DNA of 64,000 nucleotides from Streptomyces sp. cg36 (lineage in GTDB: Bacteria > Actinomycetota > Actinomycetes > Streptomycetales > Streptomycetaceae), in the NCBI RefSeq assembly GCF_041080675.1, contig NZ_CP163520.1, positions 1,488,001 to 1,552,000 of the forward strand, given 5' to 3'. Below are positions 32,644 through 41,577 of the stretch, one piece after another. Positions within the stretch are counted from its first letter, which is position 1, and each line of letters starts with the position of its first letter. Under the pieces are notes generated by a model. The model was not told the DNA's origin and searched no databases. It was given only the letters and a program-made list of their open reading frames with translations. Position numbers and translations under genes: made by a program.

Positions 32644-32664
32644 GCGGCCCGTCCCGGCGGGCCG

Positions 32665-32697
32665 CCCCGGGCCCGGCCGGTGGCCGGGCCCCCGGGG
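32665..32697. terminator. terminator hairpin
   Basis: A CCCCGGGCCCGGCC arm pairs with GGCCGGGCCCCCGGGG through a small bulge. It separates the epimerase gene from the converging histidine-kinase gene. Confidence 0.6.
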
Positions 32698-32735
32698 TCT
32701 GACGAATGGTCAGGCACTCAGACCCTGACGGGTGG

Positions 32736-33848
32736 TCAGGAGGGGGCGGCCGGGAGGATCAGCTCGAAGCGGCAGCCGCCGCTCACGTTGTGGACGGCGG
32801 CGCTGCCCGCGTGGGCCTCGACGATGCCGCGCACGATGGCCAGGCCCAGACCCGCGCCGCCCGGCGGGGTGCGGGCCTCGGTGCCGCGCCAGCCGGTGTC
32901 GAAGACGCGGTCCAGGTCGTCGTCGGGGATGCCGCCGCAGCCGTCCGTCACCGAGAGCACCACCGACTCGGCCCGCGCCTCGGCCGCGACCGCGACCGTG
33001 CCGTCGGCCGGGGTGTGCCGGATCGCGTTGACCAGCAGGTTGGCCAGGACCCGGGTCATCTCCTTGCCGTCGACCTCCACCGGGACCGCCTCGACGCGCT
33101 CGCCCACCAGCCGTACGCCGTGTTCGCGGGCGAGCGGGTCGGCGCCCGCCAGCGCGTCGCCGACCAGGTCGTGCACCGACATCCGGGCCGGGTTGAGGGC
33201 GAGCGCCCCGGCGTGGATGCGGGAGAGCTCGAAGAGGTCCCCGACCATGCCGTTGAGGCGTTCGACCTCGGTGCGGATCTGGCGGAAGTAGCGGTCGGGG
33301 TCCTTGGCCATGCCGTCCTCCAGGGCCTCGGCCATGGCCCGCAGCCCGGCGAGCGGGGTGCGCAGGTCGTGGGAGATCCACGCGACGAGCTCGCGGCGGG
33401 AGGTCTCCAGGGCGCGTTCGCGCTCGCGGGAGGCGGAGAGCCGGGCGCTGGTGGCGGCGAGTTCGCGGCTGAGCGCGGCGAGCTCGGCGGTGGCCGGGCC
33501 CTCGGGCGCGGCGAAGCTGCCGTCCTCGCCGAACGTGCGCGTGGCGAGGGCGAGCTGTCGGCTGCTGCTGACCACCCGGCGGCCCAGGACGAGCGCGGTG
33601 GCGAGCGAGACGGCCGCGGCCATCGCGATGACCAGGGTGACGACCTTCAGGTCGTGCGAGGACAGGAACATCTCCCAGGCCACGGCGAGCGTTCCGGCGA
33701 GCATCGCGCTGACCGCGACGGCGGCCACCACGGCGAGCGAGGCGGTCACCGAGCGGTGGCGCAGCAGCCGCAGCGCGCACGCCCCGAGCAGCCCCGCCGC
33801 GGCGGCGCCCAGGAACGCGTAGACCGCGATGAGCAGGACGTCCTTCAC
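32736..33848 (-). CDS. sensor histidine kinase
   Basis: A membrane kinase of 370 residues. The N-terminal part has at least three hydrophobic stretches within the first 110 residues and no large extracellular loop, so it may sense membrane or intracellular signals. The HisKA phosphoacceptor is in VAWISHDLRTPLAGLRAM (about 153-170), followed by the N-box VLANLLVNAIRHTP and the ATP-lid motifs CGGIP and GGAGLGLAIVRGIVEAH. It starts at GTG 33848, one base after the response-regulator stop, so the pair is translationally coupled. It probably controls the neighbouring glycan genes. Confidence 0.92.
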   Translation of the reverse strand: MKDVLLIAVYAFLGAAAAGLLGACALRLLRHRSVTASLAVVAAVAVSAMLAGTLAVAWEMFLSSHDLKVVTLVIAMAAAVSLATALVLGRRVVSSSRQLALATRTFGEDGSFAAPEGPATAELAALSRELAATSARLSASRERERALETSRRELVAWISHDLRTPLAGLRAMAEALEDGMAKDPDRYFRQIRTEVERLNGMVGDLFELSRIHAGALALNPARMSVHDLVGDALAGADPLAREHGVRLVGERVEAVPVEVDGKEMTRVLANLLVNAIRHTPADGTVAVAAEARAESVVLSVTDGCGGIPDDDLDRVFDTGWRGTEARTPPGGAGLGLAIVRGIVEAHAGSAAVHNVSGGCRFELILPAAPS

Positions 33849-33849
33849 G

Positions 33850-34572
33850 TCAGCCCGCCTCCCCCGCCGGGGCGGTGTCCGCCGCTTCCTCGAAGCGGTA
33901 GCCGACGCCCCACACCGTCTGGATCAGCCGGGGCCGCGCCGGGTCGTCCTCGATCTTGCCGCGCAGCCGCCGCACATGGACGGTGACGGTGGACAGGTCG
34001 CCGAACTCCCAGCCCCACACGTCGTGCATCAGCCGTTCCCGGGTGACGGCCTCGCCGGGGTGGTCCATCAGATAGGCGAGCAGGTCGAACTCCCGCAGCG
34101 TCAGGGAGAGTTCGGCGCCCTGCTTGACGGCGCGGCGGGCGGCCGGGTCGAGGACGATGCCGGCGCGCCGCACCGGCGGGCCGGGCCTCGTGTCGGCGGC
34201 CCGGCTGCGGCGCAGCACCGAGTCGACGCGCAGCACCAGCTCGCGCGGGCTGAAGGGTTTGGTGACGTAGTCGTCGGCGCCCGTCTCCAGGCCCTGGATG
34301 CGGTCGTCCTCGTCGCCGCGCGCGGTGAGCATGATGACCGGTACGGGACCGGCGCCGCGCAGTCTGCGGCAGACCTCCAGGCCGTCCATGCCCGGCAGCA
34401 TCAGGTCCAGGACGACCAGATCGGGCCTGCGCGCCCCGGCCGCGCCCAGCGCCGAGGGGCCGTCGCCGACGTGCTCCACCTCGTAGCCGGCACGTTCCAG
34501 ATAGCCGGTGACCACCTCGGCCACGGTCGGGTCGTCGTCGACGACGAGGATGCGGGACGGGTCGCTGTGCAT
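33850..34572 (-). CDS. OmpR-family response regulator
   Basis: A 240-residue regulator. The receiver domain occupies residues 7-120: acidic pocket DDDP, phosphoacceptor Asp in VVLDLMLPGMDG (about 53), Thr in MLTARG and Lys in VTKPFSPRE. The winged-helix output domain follows (SLTLREFDLLAYLMDHPGE, VTRERLMHDVWGWE, VHVRRLRGKIEDDP). It heads an operon with the histidine kinase. It is divergent from the GT2 gene across 124 bases, which makes that promoter a likely target. Confidence 0.93.
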   Translation of the reverse strand: MHSDPSRILVVDDDPTVAEVVTGYLERAGYEVEHVGDGPSALGAAGARRPDLVVLDLMLPGMDGLEVCRRLRGAGPVPVIMLTARGDEDDRIQGLETGADDYVTKPFSPRELVLRVDSVLRRSRAADTRPGPPVRRAGIVLDPAARRAVKQGAELSLTLREFDLLAYLMDHPGEAVTRERLMHDVWGWEFGDLSTVTVHVRRLRGKIEDDPARPRLIQTVWGVGYRFEEAADTAPAGEAG

Positions 34573-34696
34573 GGCCCCAGCGTCGCATCCGCCGGGCGCC
34601 GCCGTCGCCACCCGAACGGCCGAAGGGGACCGGCGTCCGCGTTTCGTAAGAACCCGAAGTCCCGATTTGTCCGCTCCGCCTTCGTACGGTGAGGGC

Positions 34697-35407
34697 GTGA
34701 CCGACTCGATCCCCACGACGGTGGACGTCGTACTCCCCTGCCTGGACGAGGCCGGGGCGCTGCCCTGGGTGCTGGCCAGGATCCCCGACGGCTGGCGGGC
34801 CGTCGTCGTCGACAACGGCTCCACGGACGGCTCGGCCGAGATCGCCCGCGCGCTCGGCGCGACCGTGGTGCACGAGGCCCGGCGCGGCTTCGGCGCGGCC
34901 TGCCACGCGGGCCTGCTGGCGGCCGACGCGGAGTACGTCTGCTTCTGCGACTGCGACGGCTCGCTGGACCCCGCCCTGCTGGTCCCCTTCGTACGGGAGG
35001 TGGCCGCCGGGGACGCCGAACTCGTCCTCGGGCGGCGCCGCCCCACCGCGCGCGGGGCCTTCCCGCCGCACGCGCGCGCCGGGAACCTGGCGCTGTCGCG
35101 GATGCTGCGCCGGCGCACCGGGCTGCGGCTGCACGACCTGGGCCCGCTGCGGGCGGCCCGCCGCGCGCCCCTGCTCGCCCTCGGTGTCGCGGACCGGCGC
35201 AGCGGCTATCCGCTGGAGACGGTGGTGCGCGCGGCGGACGCGGGGTGGCGGGTGCGCGAGCACGACGTGCCGTATCTGCCGCGCACCGGCCGCTCGAAGG
35301 TGACCGGCACCTGGCGGGGCACCTGGCAGGCCGTGCGGGACATGCGCGCGGTGCTCGCCCTGCCGCCCGCGCAGCCGCGGCCCGCGCCGGTGGCGGGTGC
35401 CCGGTGA
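34697..35407 (+). CDS. family 2 glycosyltransferase
   Basis: A 236-residue GT-A fold transferase of the DPM/TIGR04283-like type. Motifs are DVVLPCLDEAGAL, VVVDNGSTDGS and the metal-binding FCDCDGSLDP (DxD-like). No membrane segment follows, so it is soluble or peripheral. GTG 34697 has a TACGGT box 7-12 bases upstream and no ribosome site, so the mRNA is probably leaderless. Its stop overlaps the next start (GTGA), starting a tight three-gene operon. The sugar and acceptor are unknown, but a polyprenyl-phosphate sugar or glycolipid is likely given the membrane mannosyltransferase downstream. Confidence 0.88.
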   Translation: MTDSIPTTVDVVLPCLDEAGALPWVLARIPDGWRAVVVDNGSTDGSAEIARALGATVVHEARRGFGAACHAGLLAADAEYVCFCDCDGSLDPALLVPFVREVAAGDAELVLGRRRPTARGAFPPHARAGNLALSRMLRRRTGLRLHDLGPLRAARRAPLLALGVADRRSGYPLETVVRAADAGWRVREHDVPYLPRTGRSKVTGTWRGTWQAVRDMRAVLALPPAQPRPAPVAGAR

Positions 35408-36078
35408 CGGGCTCACCGGTCGCCCTGCTGGTGATCGCCAAGGCGCCGGTGCCCGGCCGGGTCAAGACGCGGCTGACACCGCCCTACTCGCCGCACGAGG
35501 CCGCCCTGATCGCCGAGGCCGCGCTCGCCGACACCCTGGACGCGGTGCTCGCGGCACCGGCCCGGCGCCGCGTCCTGGTCCTCGAAGGGGCGCCGGGCCC
35601 CTGGCTGCCGCCCGGCATCGAGGTCGCCCCGCAGGGCGGGGGCGGGCTCGACGAACGGCTGGCGGCGGCGTTCGCGCTGGATCCGGGACCGGCCCTGCTC
35701 GTCGGCATGGACACCCCGCAGCTCGGCCCGGCCCTGCTGGCCCCGGCGCTGGGCGGCTGGGGGCCCGGCGAGGCGTGGTTCGGCCCGGCGGCGGACGGCG
35801 GCTTCTGGGCGCTCGGACTGGCCGCGCCCGATCCCGCGCTGCTGCGCGGGGTGCCGATGTCCGTCCCCGAGACGGGCGCGGTCCAGCGGCGGCGGCTGCT
35901 GGAGGCGGGACTGACCGTGCGCGAACTGCCCCAGCTGCGCGATGTCGACACGGCCGCCGACGTGGCCGAGGTGGCGGCGCTCGCGCCCGGCGGCCGGTTC
36001 GCGCGGGCGGTGGCGGCCTGCCGGGGCGCCGCCGCGGCGAGCGCCGCCGGGGCCGGGCACCGGGGCGTCGGCCGATGA
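35404..36078 (+). CDS. DUF2064 / TIGR04282-family nucleotidyl- or glycosyl-transferase-like protein
   Basis: A 224-residue protein of the MobA-like nucleotide-diphospho-sugar fold. The N-terminal LLVIAKAPVPGRVKTRL (5-21) is the DUF2064 signature, followed by LLVGMDTPQLGPALL and ADGGFWALGL. The family is linked with TIGR04283 glycosyltransferases in arsenosugar and other pathways and may make a nucleotide-activated sugar. It overlaps the GT2 gene by four bases upstream and the methyltransferase by four bases downstream (ATGA). There is no arsenic gene nearby, so the general role in sugar activation is preferred. Confidence 0.85.
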   Translation: MTGSPVALLVIAKAPVPGRVKTRLTPPYSPHEAALIAEAALADTLDAVLAAPARRRVLVLEGAPGPWLPPGIEVAPQGGGGLDERLAAAFALDPGPALLVGMDTPQLGPALLAPALGGWGPGEAWFGPAADGGFWALGLAAPDPALLRGVPMSVPETGAVQRRRLLEAGLTVRELPQLRDVDTAADVAEVAALAPGGRFARAVAACRGAAAASAAGAGHRGVGR

Positions 36079-36734
36079 CCGTGACCGCCGTGCCGGGCGC
36101 GCCCGCCTGGGAGGCCGACCCGTACACCGACGCCCTGCGCAGCGGGTGCGGGCCGCTGTTCCTGCACCGCGTGGACGGGTGGCTGCTGCCGCTGGAGGTG
36201 GAGCGGTGGTGCGCGGCGCCGGACCCGGCCGACCTCACCGTGCTGCGGCGCTGCCGGGGCGCGGTGCTGGACATCGGGTGCGGGCCGGGGCGGCTGGTTG
36301 TGGCGCTGGCCGCGTTCGGCACGGCCGCGCTCGGCGTCGACGTCAGCCCCGAGGCCGTCCGCCGCACCCGGCGTTCGGGGGGCAGCGCCCTGTGCCGTTC
36401 GGTCTTCGACCCGCTGCCCGGCGAGGGCCGCTGGAACACCGCGCTCCTGCTCGACGGCAACATCGGCATCGGCGGCGACCCGGCCGCGCTGCTCGCGCGG
36501 GCCGCCCAACTGCTCGCGCCCGACGGCCAGTTGTTCGTGGAGGTGTCGGCGCTCGACGTGGACGAGCGGGTCGAGGTGCGGGTGGCGGACGGGCGGGGCG
36601 CCTTCGGGTCGGTCTTCCCCTGGTCGCGGCTGGGCGCGGCGGCGCTGCTGCGGTACGCGCGCGCCACGGGCTGGCGGGCGGCCGGGCGGTGGACGGCCGC
36701 CGGGCGGCCCTTCGTCGCCCTGCGCCGGGGGTGA
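36075..36734 (+). CDS. SAM-dependent methyltransferase
   Basis: A 219-residue class I methyltransferase. Motif I is VLDIGCGPGRLVVALAAFG (about 65-83), motif post-I LGVDVSPEAV, and motif III-like QLLAPDGQLFVEVSALDV. ATG 36075 overlaps the DUF2064 gene. As the third gene of a coupled operon it probably methylates the sugar, lipid or nucleotide product of its neighbours. The ribosome site lies inside the preceding gene. It ends with a strong terminator. The acceptor is not identified. Confidence 0.85.
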   Translation: MTVTAVPGAPAWEADPYTDALRSGCGPLFLHRVDGWLLPLEVERWCAAPDPADLTVLRRCRGAVLDIGCGPGRLVVALAAFGTAALGVDVSPEAVRRTRRSGGSALCRSVFDPLPGEGRWNTALLLDGNIGIGGDPAALLARAAQLLAPDGQLFVEVSALDVDERVEVRVADGRGAFGSVFPWSRLGAAALLRYARATGWRAAGRWTAAGRPFVALRRG

Positions 36735-36751
36735 GCGCGCGGCCGGGCGTG

Positions 36752-36796
36752 GGCCGGGCCCGGACTCTGGGTGGGAGTCCGGGCCCGGCCTTCTTT
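36752..36796. terminator. strong terminator with T-rich tail
   Basis: GGCCGGGCCCGGACTC pairs perfectly with GAGTCCGGGCCCGGCC (16 bp, loop TGGGTGG) and is followed by TTCTTT. It is the cleanest factor-independent terminator in the window. It lies between the methyltransferase gene and the converging S53 peptidase gene. Confidence 0.9.
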
Positions 36797-36822
36797 CCCC
36801 GTGGGGGTGTCGGCCCGGTGTG

Positions 36823-38820
36823 TCAGCTGATGTTCAGCGCCGTGTCGTCGACGACGAACGACGTCTGCAGGCTGGAGTCCTCGGTGCCGTTGAACTTGAG
36901 GGTCACCGTGGAGCCGGCGAGCGACGACAGGTCGAACGTCTTCAGCGCGTAACCGGTGTTCTTGTTGAGGTTGGAGTAGCTGGCCAGGGTGGTCGAACCG
37001 GCCGTCACCGTCAGCTTGTCGTAGGCGGTGGAGGTGGTCGACTCACTGGTGTCAATGTGCAGGTAGTAGGTCAGCGTGGCGTGGCAGCCCTGCGGGATGG
37101 CCACCGTCTGCGAGAGCGAGTCGGTGTGGGTCGTGCCGTAGCCGTCCAGCCATGCCTTCCAGGAGCCGGAGTGCGCGGCCTCGCCGGAGCTGCTGTCGAT
37201 CACGCCGGCCGTGGCGGACCAGGGCGCGGCCGAGCCGGTCTCGAAGCCGGGGTTGCCGAGCAGCTGCGCGGGCTGGCAGCCGCCGCCGGGCTGGGTGACG
37301 GTCCAGCTGAAGGAGGTGCTGCCGGTGGCTGCGGTGGTGTCCCGGGCGGTGACGGTCACGTTGGAGGTGCCGGCGGCCGTCGGGGTGCCGGAGATCAGAC
37401 CGGTCGAGGAGTTGATGGACAGCCCCGCCGGAAGGCCGGTGGCGCTGTAGGTCAGGCTCTGGCCGGAGTCGGAGTCGGTGGCCCTGATCTGGAGCGAGAC
37501 CGCGGTGTTGATCTGGGTGCTCTGGTTGCCGGGGTTGGTCACGGTGACGGTGTTGCCCTGGCTGGTGCCGCCGGTGAACGCGGCGGTGCCGTTGGGGGTG
37601 CCGAGGCCGGTCGGGCCGTCGTAGCCGGTGCCCGCCTTGCAGAGGTAGGTGCCGCAGGAGCCGTTGGCGCCGGAGGTCACGTCGTTGAGCGAGGCGGTGT
37701 GGGCGTACGGGTAGGAGCCCGGGTAGCTGCCGGCCGCCGGGGTGCCCGCCAGCGCGTAGACGCCCGCGATGATCGGCGAGGAGGCGCTGGTGCCGCCGTA
37801 CACGTTCCAGCCGCTGGCCTGGTAGCTGTCGTAGACCGCGAGGCCGGTGGCCGGGTCGGCGACGGCGGAGACGTCCGCGACCGTGCGCTTGGCGCAGCCG
37901 GTGTCGTGCTGCCAGGACGGCTTCGGGTCGTAGGCGGAGCAGCCGGAGCCCGCGCCCTCGCCGCCGGAGCTGGAGCCCCAGACCGACTCGGACCAGCCGC
38001 GCGCGTTGCCGGCGCGGCTGAGCGAGGTGCCGCCGACCGAGGTCACGTACTGGGAGGCGGCCGGGTACTCGACGCCGTAGCCGCTGTCGCCGGAGGAGAC
38101 GGTGATGGCGACGCCGGGGTGGTTGAAGTACGAGGAGTCGGAGGTCGGGTCGGTGGCGTCCTCGCCGCCGCCGTAGCTGTTGGAGACGTACTTGGCGCCC
38201 ATGGTGACCGCGCGGTTCACGGCCGCGCCCAGGTCGTCCATGGAGGGCTGGGCGGCCTCGACGAGCAGGATGTGGCAGGACGGGCAGACGGCGCTGACCA
38301 TGTCGACGTCGAGGGAGATCTCACCGGCCCAGCCGGAGTCGGGCGTCGGGTAGCTGGTGCCGCCGTTCTGGTCGACCTTCTTGAAGCAGCCGTTGGCGGT
38401 GGTGCACGCCGGGAGGCCGTACTGCGAGCGGTAGGTGGCCAGGTCGGACTCGGCGTTGGGGTCGTCGTAGGCGTCGACGATCGCCACGGTGGCGCCGGAG
38501 CCGCCGGACGGGAGGGCGTAGGCGCTCTGCAGGTCGGAGGGGCCGTAGCCGGAGGGTGCGGCGTCCGGCAGCAGGCCGAGGTGGTGCTTCACGTCGGTGC
38601 GGGCCAGCGCCAGGCAGGACATCCGGCCCGGCTGGGTGGCCTGGGCGCACAGCCGCTCGGTGGGGGCGGCGGCGGTGCGGGGGGACGGCTGCGCGGGTGC
38701 GGCGGAGACGGACGGGGCGGCGGCCAGGAGCCCGCCGGTGGCGAACGCCACCAGGGACACCAGTGCGGCGGCGGCTCTGCCGGTCGGTTTTCCTGGGCCC
38801 AAAGGTCTCTTCAGGTACAT
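36823..38820 (-). CDS. secreted S53 (sedolisin-type) serine-carboxyl peptidase with Ig-like domain
   Basis: A 665-residue secreted endopeptidase. The signal peptide covers about residues 1-41. All catalytic residues are present: Glu167 and Asp171 in GEISLDVD (ExxxD), oxyanion Asp245 in SSGDSG and Ser345 in GGTSASSP. A putative Ig (He_PIG) domain with [20 protein letters not shown] lies around 455-550, and a C-terminal beta-sandwich (about 555-665, [13 protein letters not shown]...) resembles a carbohydrate-binding or P-domain-like module. ATG 38820 follows GGAGGG. The long pro-region typical of many S53 enzymes is missing. It is divergent from a TrmB-like regulator. Confidence 0.9.
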   Translation of the reverse strand: MYLKRPLGPGKPTGRAAAALVSLVAFATGGLLAAAPSVSAAPAQPSPRTAAAPTERLCAQATQPGRMSCLALARTDVKHHLGLLPDAAPSGYGPSDLQSAYALPSGGSGATVAIVDAYDDPNAESDLATYRSQYGLPACTTANGCFKKVDQNGGTSYPTPDSGWAGEISLDVDMVSAVCPSCHILLVEAAQPSMDDLGAAVNRAVTMGAKYVSNSYGGGEDATDPTSDSSYFNHPGVAITVSSGDSGYGVEYPAASQYVTSVGGTSLSRAGNARGWSESVWGSSSGGEGAGSGCSAYDPKPSWQHDTGCAKRTVADVSAVADPATGLAVYDSYQASGWNVYGGTSASSPIIAGVYALAGTPAAGSYPGSYPYAHTASLNDVTSGANGSCGTYLCKAGTGYDGPTGLGTPNGTAAFTGGTSQGNTVTVTNPGNQSTQINTAVSLQIRATDSDSGQSLTYSATGLPAGLSINSSTGLISGTPTAAGTSNVTVTARDTTAATGSTSFSWTVTQPGGGCQPAQLLGNPGFETGSAAPWSATAGVIDSSSGEAAHSGSWKAWLDGYGTTHTDSLSQTVAIPQGCHATLTYYLHIDTSESTTSTAYDKLTVTAGSTTLASYSNLNKNTGYALKTFDLSSLAGSTVTLKFNGTEDSSLQTSFVVDDTALNIS

Positions 38821-38927
38821 GGAACTGCCCTCCATGGGGGGTCGGCCCACCGGGATGAGGGGCGGGCGGAAGGCGACCGTCAACAGATCTTCAATGGCGA
38901 GTGCATGACAAGATCGCCTCGGAGAAA

Positions 38928-38952
38928 GTGCCACCCGGCTGAGTGGTGGCAC
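38928..38952. promoter_or_regulatory. inverted repeat between S53 peptidase and TrmB-like genes
   Basis: GTGCCACC-N9-GGTGGCAC lies about 110 bases before the peptidase start and 120 before the regulator start. It is a reasonable operator for the divergent TrmB-like protein. Nothing else in the 252-base gap is coding. Confidence 0.5.
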
Positions 38953-39072
38953 GGTTGAACGTAGGACAGCGGCCCCGCACCGACAACTCCCGTACGGGCA
39001 AAGCGAAAGGCAAGGATTCTCCTCGGTTTCGGCTGGATCACACCGCGCTGATCGCGTATAACGTGGTTGACC

Positions 39073-39888
39073 ATGGAGCCGGAGCCCGAGTCGGTCAACA
39101 GCCTTGTCTCCCTTGGCCTTTCACGCTACGAGGCCCGGGTCTACCTCGCCCTGGTGCGGCGCGACTCCTACACCGCCGCACAGGTGGCCCGGGAGGCCGA
39201 GGTGCCGCGCCAGCGGATCTACGACGTCCTGGACGGGCTGGTCAGGGCCCAGCTGGCGGTCGCCCACGGGGGCCGGGTCGCCACCTTCGGGGCGGTCGCG
39301 CCGGAGCTCGCGCTCGCCCGGCTGATGGCCCGTCAGCGCGAGGCGCTGGAACGGCTGGAACACCTCTCGACGGGACTCACCTCGGCACTGCTGCCGCTGT
39401 GGGAGGCGGGCCGCTCCCACACCGACCCGCTCGACTACATCGAGGTGCTGCGCGACCCCAAGACCATCGCCGAGCGGTTCGCGGACATCCAGGACCAGGC
39501 GGCCAAGGAGCTCCTCACCTTCGTGCGCCCGCCGTTCGTCGCCCCGGCCGCCAACCTGCCCGGTCTCAGGGCGGCCCGGCGGCTGCGGCGCGGCGGGGGC
39601 ACGGTGCGGGCGCTGTACACCTACGACGCGCTCGCCGACGAGGGCGTCCTGGAGAACCTCGCGCGCTTCGGCGAGGCGGGCGAGGAGGCCCGCTTCACCG
39701 ACGAGCTGCCGCTCAAACTGGTCATCGCCGACGCGTCGCTCGTGCTCTGCGACATGCCGGACCCGGTGGCGGGCACCGGGTCCACGACGGCCCTCTACAT
39801 CGAGCACCCGGCCCTGGCGGCCTGTCTGCGGCTCGCGTTCCACACGGTGTGGCAGGGCGCGGAACCACCGCCGCCGCGACCGCGCTAA
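39073..39888 (+). CDS. TrmB-like winged-helix regulator
   Basis: A 272-residue regulator. An N-terminal TrmB-type HTH (residues 8-75) includes [20 protein letters not shown] and [20 protein letters not shown]-terminal PLD-like or sugar-binding effector domain ([15 protein letters not shown]) completes it. The -10-like box TATAAC at 39057-39062 lies 11 bases before the ATG, with no ribosome site, so the mRNA is probably leaderless. It is divergent from the S53 peptidase. It probably regulates that peptidase and itself in response to an unknown ligand, perhaps a peptide or sugar. Confidence 0.82.
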   Translation: MEPEPESVNSLVSLGLSRYEARVYLALVRRDSYTAAQVAREAEVPRQRIYDVLDGLVRAQLAVAHGGRVATFGAVAPELALARLMARQREALERLEHLSTGLTSALLPLWEAGRSHTDPLDYIEVLRDPKTIAERFADIQDQAAKELLTFVRPPFVAPAANLPGLRAARRLRRGGGTVRALYTYDALADEGVLENLARFGEAGEEARFTDELPLKLVIADASLVLCDMPDPVAGTGSTTALYIEHPALAACLRLAFHTVWQGAEPPPPRPR

Positions 39889-40310
39889 TCCGCGCCCCTG
39901 CGCGCCCCGGCCCGCCGCGCCCGCACCCGCGCCCGCCCGCGGGCGGCCACCAGTGCCAGTGCTCCCGCGACGGCCACCACCGCCAGCAGCACCAGCCAGT
40001 TGCGCACGTAGTCCAGCGGCAGCACGGTGGCGTTGTTGCGGGGGCCGGGCCGCAGCACGGCCGGGAGCGCGACCGCCGTGAGGCAGCCGGCGCTCACCAG
40101 CGCCGCGCGCAGCGGGCCGCGCGCCCAGGGCCGGGCCGCCGCCACGCCCAACCCGACGAGCAGCACCAGCGGCGCGATCAGCCCGTCGTGCAGCAGCACC
40201 GCCCCCACCAGCCACACCACGACGTCGTACGGCGTCTGCGCCCACACCAGCGACACGCCGAGCCCCATCAGCGCGGCGCCGAGCACGCCCACCGCGTACC
40301 GCCCCGCCAT
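39885..40310 (-). CDS. small integral membrane protein, partner of the molybdoenzyme
   Basis: A 141-residue protein with four hydrophobic segments: VGVLGAALMGLGVSLVWAQ, WLVGAVLLHDGLIAPLVLLV, ALVSAGCLTAVALPAVL and WLVLLAVVAVAGALALVAA, followed by an Arg-rich cytoplasmic tail. I recognise no named family. Its ATG at 40310 overlaps the molybdoenzyme's TGA (TGATG), so the pair is translationally coupled. The arrangement suggests a membrane subunit or chaperone of the molybdopterin oxidoreductase, by inference only. Confidence 0.7.
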   Translation of the reverse strand: MAGRYAVGVLGAALMGLGVSLVWAQTPYDVVVWLVGAVLLHDGLIAPLVLLVGLGVAAARPWARGPLRAALVSAGCLTAVALPAVLRPGPRNNATVLPLDYVRNWLVLLAVVAVAGALALVAARGRARVRARRAGARRGAD

Positions 40311-41464
40311 CACCGCACCTCCAGGCGCGCGACCCACTTGGTCTGGAGCACGCCGGGCCGGTTGGGCGCGATGATCCGGGCGGGGTAGCCGTGGTCGGGC
40401 GTCAGGACCTGCCCGTTGAGCCGCAGCGCGAGCAGGGTGCGGGGATCGCGCGCGTAGGTGCGGCCCATGTCCATCACCCGGTAGGCGCCGCGCTGTTCGA
40501 GGGAGACGACCCGCAGCGCGGCCCCGGGCGCCCCGGCCCGCTCGGTGAGGTCCTTGATGCGCACGCCGCTCCAGTGCGCGTTCTTGCTCCACCCCTCGAC
40601 GCAGGCGATGGGCAGCTCCACCTCGTACTGGGGCAGCGCGTTCAGCTCGTCGAGCGTCAGCGCGTACGGGCGCGGCCCCAGCACCGTCAGCCGCCAGGCG
40701 GCGGTGTCCACCCGGGTCGTCCCGGCGGCTGCCGCCGTGCGGTTGACGGGCAGGCCGAGCGGGCCGTGGTCGGGGTGGCGCGGCGCCAGCAGGTCGAGGT
40801 CCTTGAGCGGGGTGAGGGACTGACCGACCGTCGTCACGGTGACCGCGCCGACCGCCACCGCGAGCCCGGTGAGCAGCGAGCGCCGGTCGGGCGCGTGCTC
40901 GGCCTCGCCGGGCAGCGCGCGCGTGGCGGCCGAGCGCCGGAACCAGTACGCCCTGATGTCCGGCCACTTGACGGCCAGGTGCAGCAGCAGCGCGCCGGTG
41001 AGCAGCCAGCCGACGGCGAAGTGCACGGGCACGAAGCTGAACGGCCACGGGTACCACTGGACGGTGTTGAGCAGCCCGGTCAGCAGTTCGAAGACCGCGC
41101 CCGCGACCAGCACCGCCACCGACAGGCGCTCGGCGGCGTGCCGCACGCCGCGGAAGGCGGGCCACACGAACAGCTTCGGGTAGACGGCCCACAGCTTGCC
41201 GAAGAGCAGCGGGATCGCGGCGATGCCCACGCCCACGTGCAGCCCCTGGGTCAGCCGGTACCCCCAGGACGGACTGGCGGGCAAGTCGTTCGCCAGCCAT
41301 CCCGGCGGGTGCTGGAGGTAGTGGCTGAGTACCCCCGTGGCCATGCAGACCAGGACGGCCACCCCGAGCAGCCGGCCGATCGCCGTCGTGGTGCGCCGGT
41401 CGTGCAGCGCGCCCCGGAAGGACGGCAGCGGCGGTGGCGGGGGGAGCGGGAGTCGTGGCCTCAT
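40310..41464 (-). CDS. membrane-anchored molybdopterin-dependent oxidoreductase
   Basis: A 384-residue fusion. The first 200 residues hold about four membrane segments, with His residues that could bind heme (THGLHVGVG-like, PVHFAVGWLL and LLHLAVKW). The C-terminal sulfite-oxidase-fold domain has the molybdenum-ligand Cys288 in IACVEGWSKNAHWSGVRIKDL, plus RVMDMGRTYARDPRTLLAL and NGQVLTPDHGYPAR. This matches SUOX/YedY-like enzymes with an N-terminal cytochrome-like domain. The substrate is unknown (sulfoxide, nitrate-like or protein Met-sulfoxide are possible). It is divergent from a membrane mannosyltransferase and belongs to the surface-glycan-like locus. Confidence 0.85.
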   Translation of the reverse strand: MRPRLPLPPPPPLPSFRGALHDRRTTTAIGRLLGVAVLVCMATGVLSHYLQHPPGWLANDLPASPSWGYRLTQGLHVGVGIAAIPLLFGKLWAVYPKLFVWPAFRGVRHAAERLSVAVLVAGAVFELLTGLLNTVQWYPWPFSFVPVHFAVGWLLTGALLLHLAVKWPDIRAYWFRRSAATRALPGEAEHAPDRRSLLTGLAVAVGAVTVTTVGQSLTPLKDLDLLAPRHPDHGPLGLPVNRTAAAAGTTRVDTAAWRLTVLGPRPYALTLDELNALPQYEVELPIACVEGWSKNAHWSGVRIKDLTERAGAPGAALRVVSLEQRGAYRVMDMGRTYARDPRTLLALRLNGQVLTPDHGYPARIIAPNRPGVLQTKWVARLEVR

Positions 41465-41577
41465 GCCTCCATGACATCCCCGGAACGGCCCTGAACAGGG
41501 TGTCCGACACCTTACGGTTCACGGACGCGTGGTGCGCTGGGCCGTCCGGACGCCCCTTCGGCTGCGAATGTGGACGG

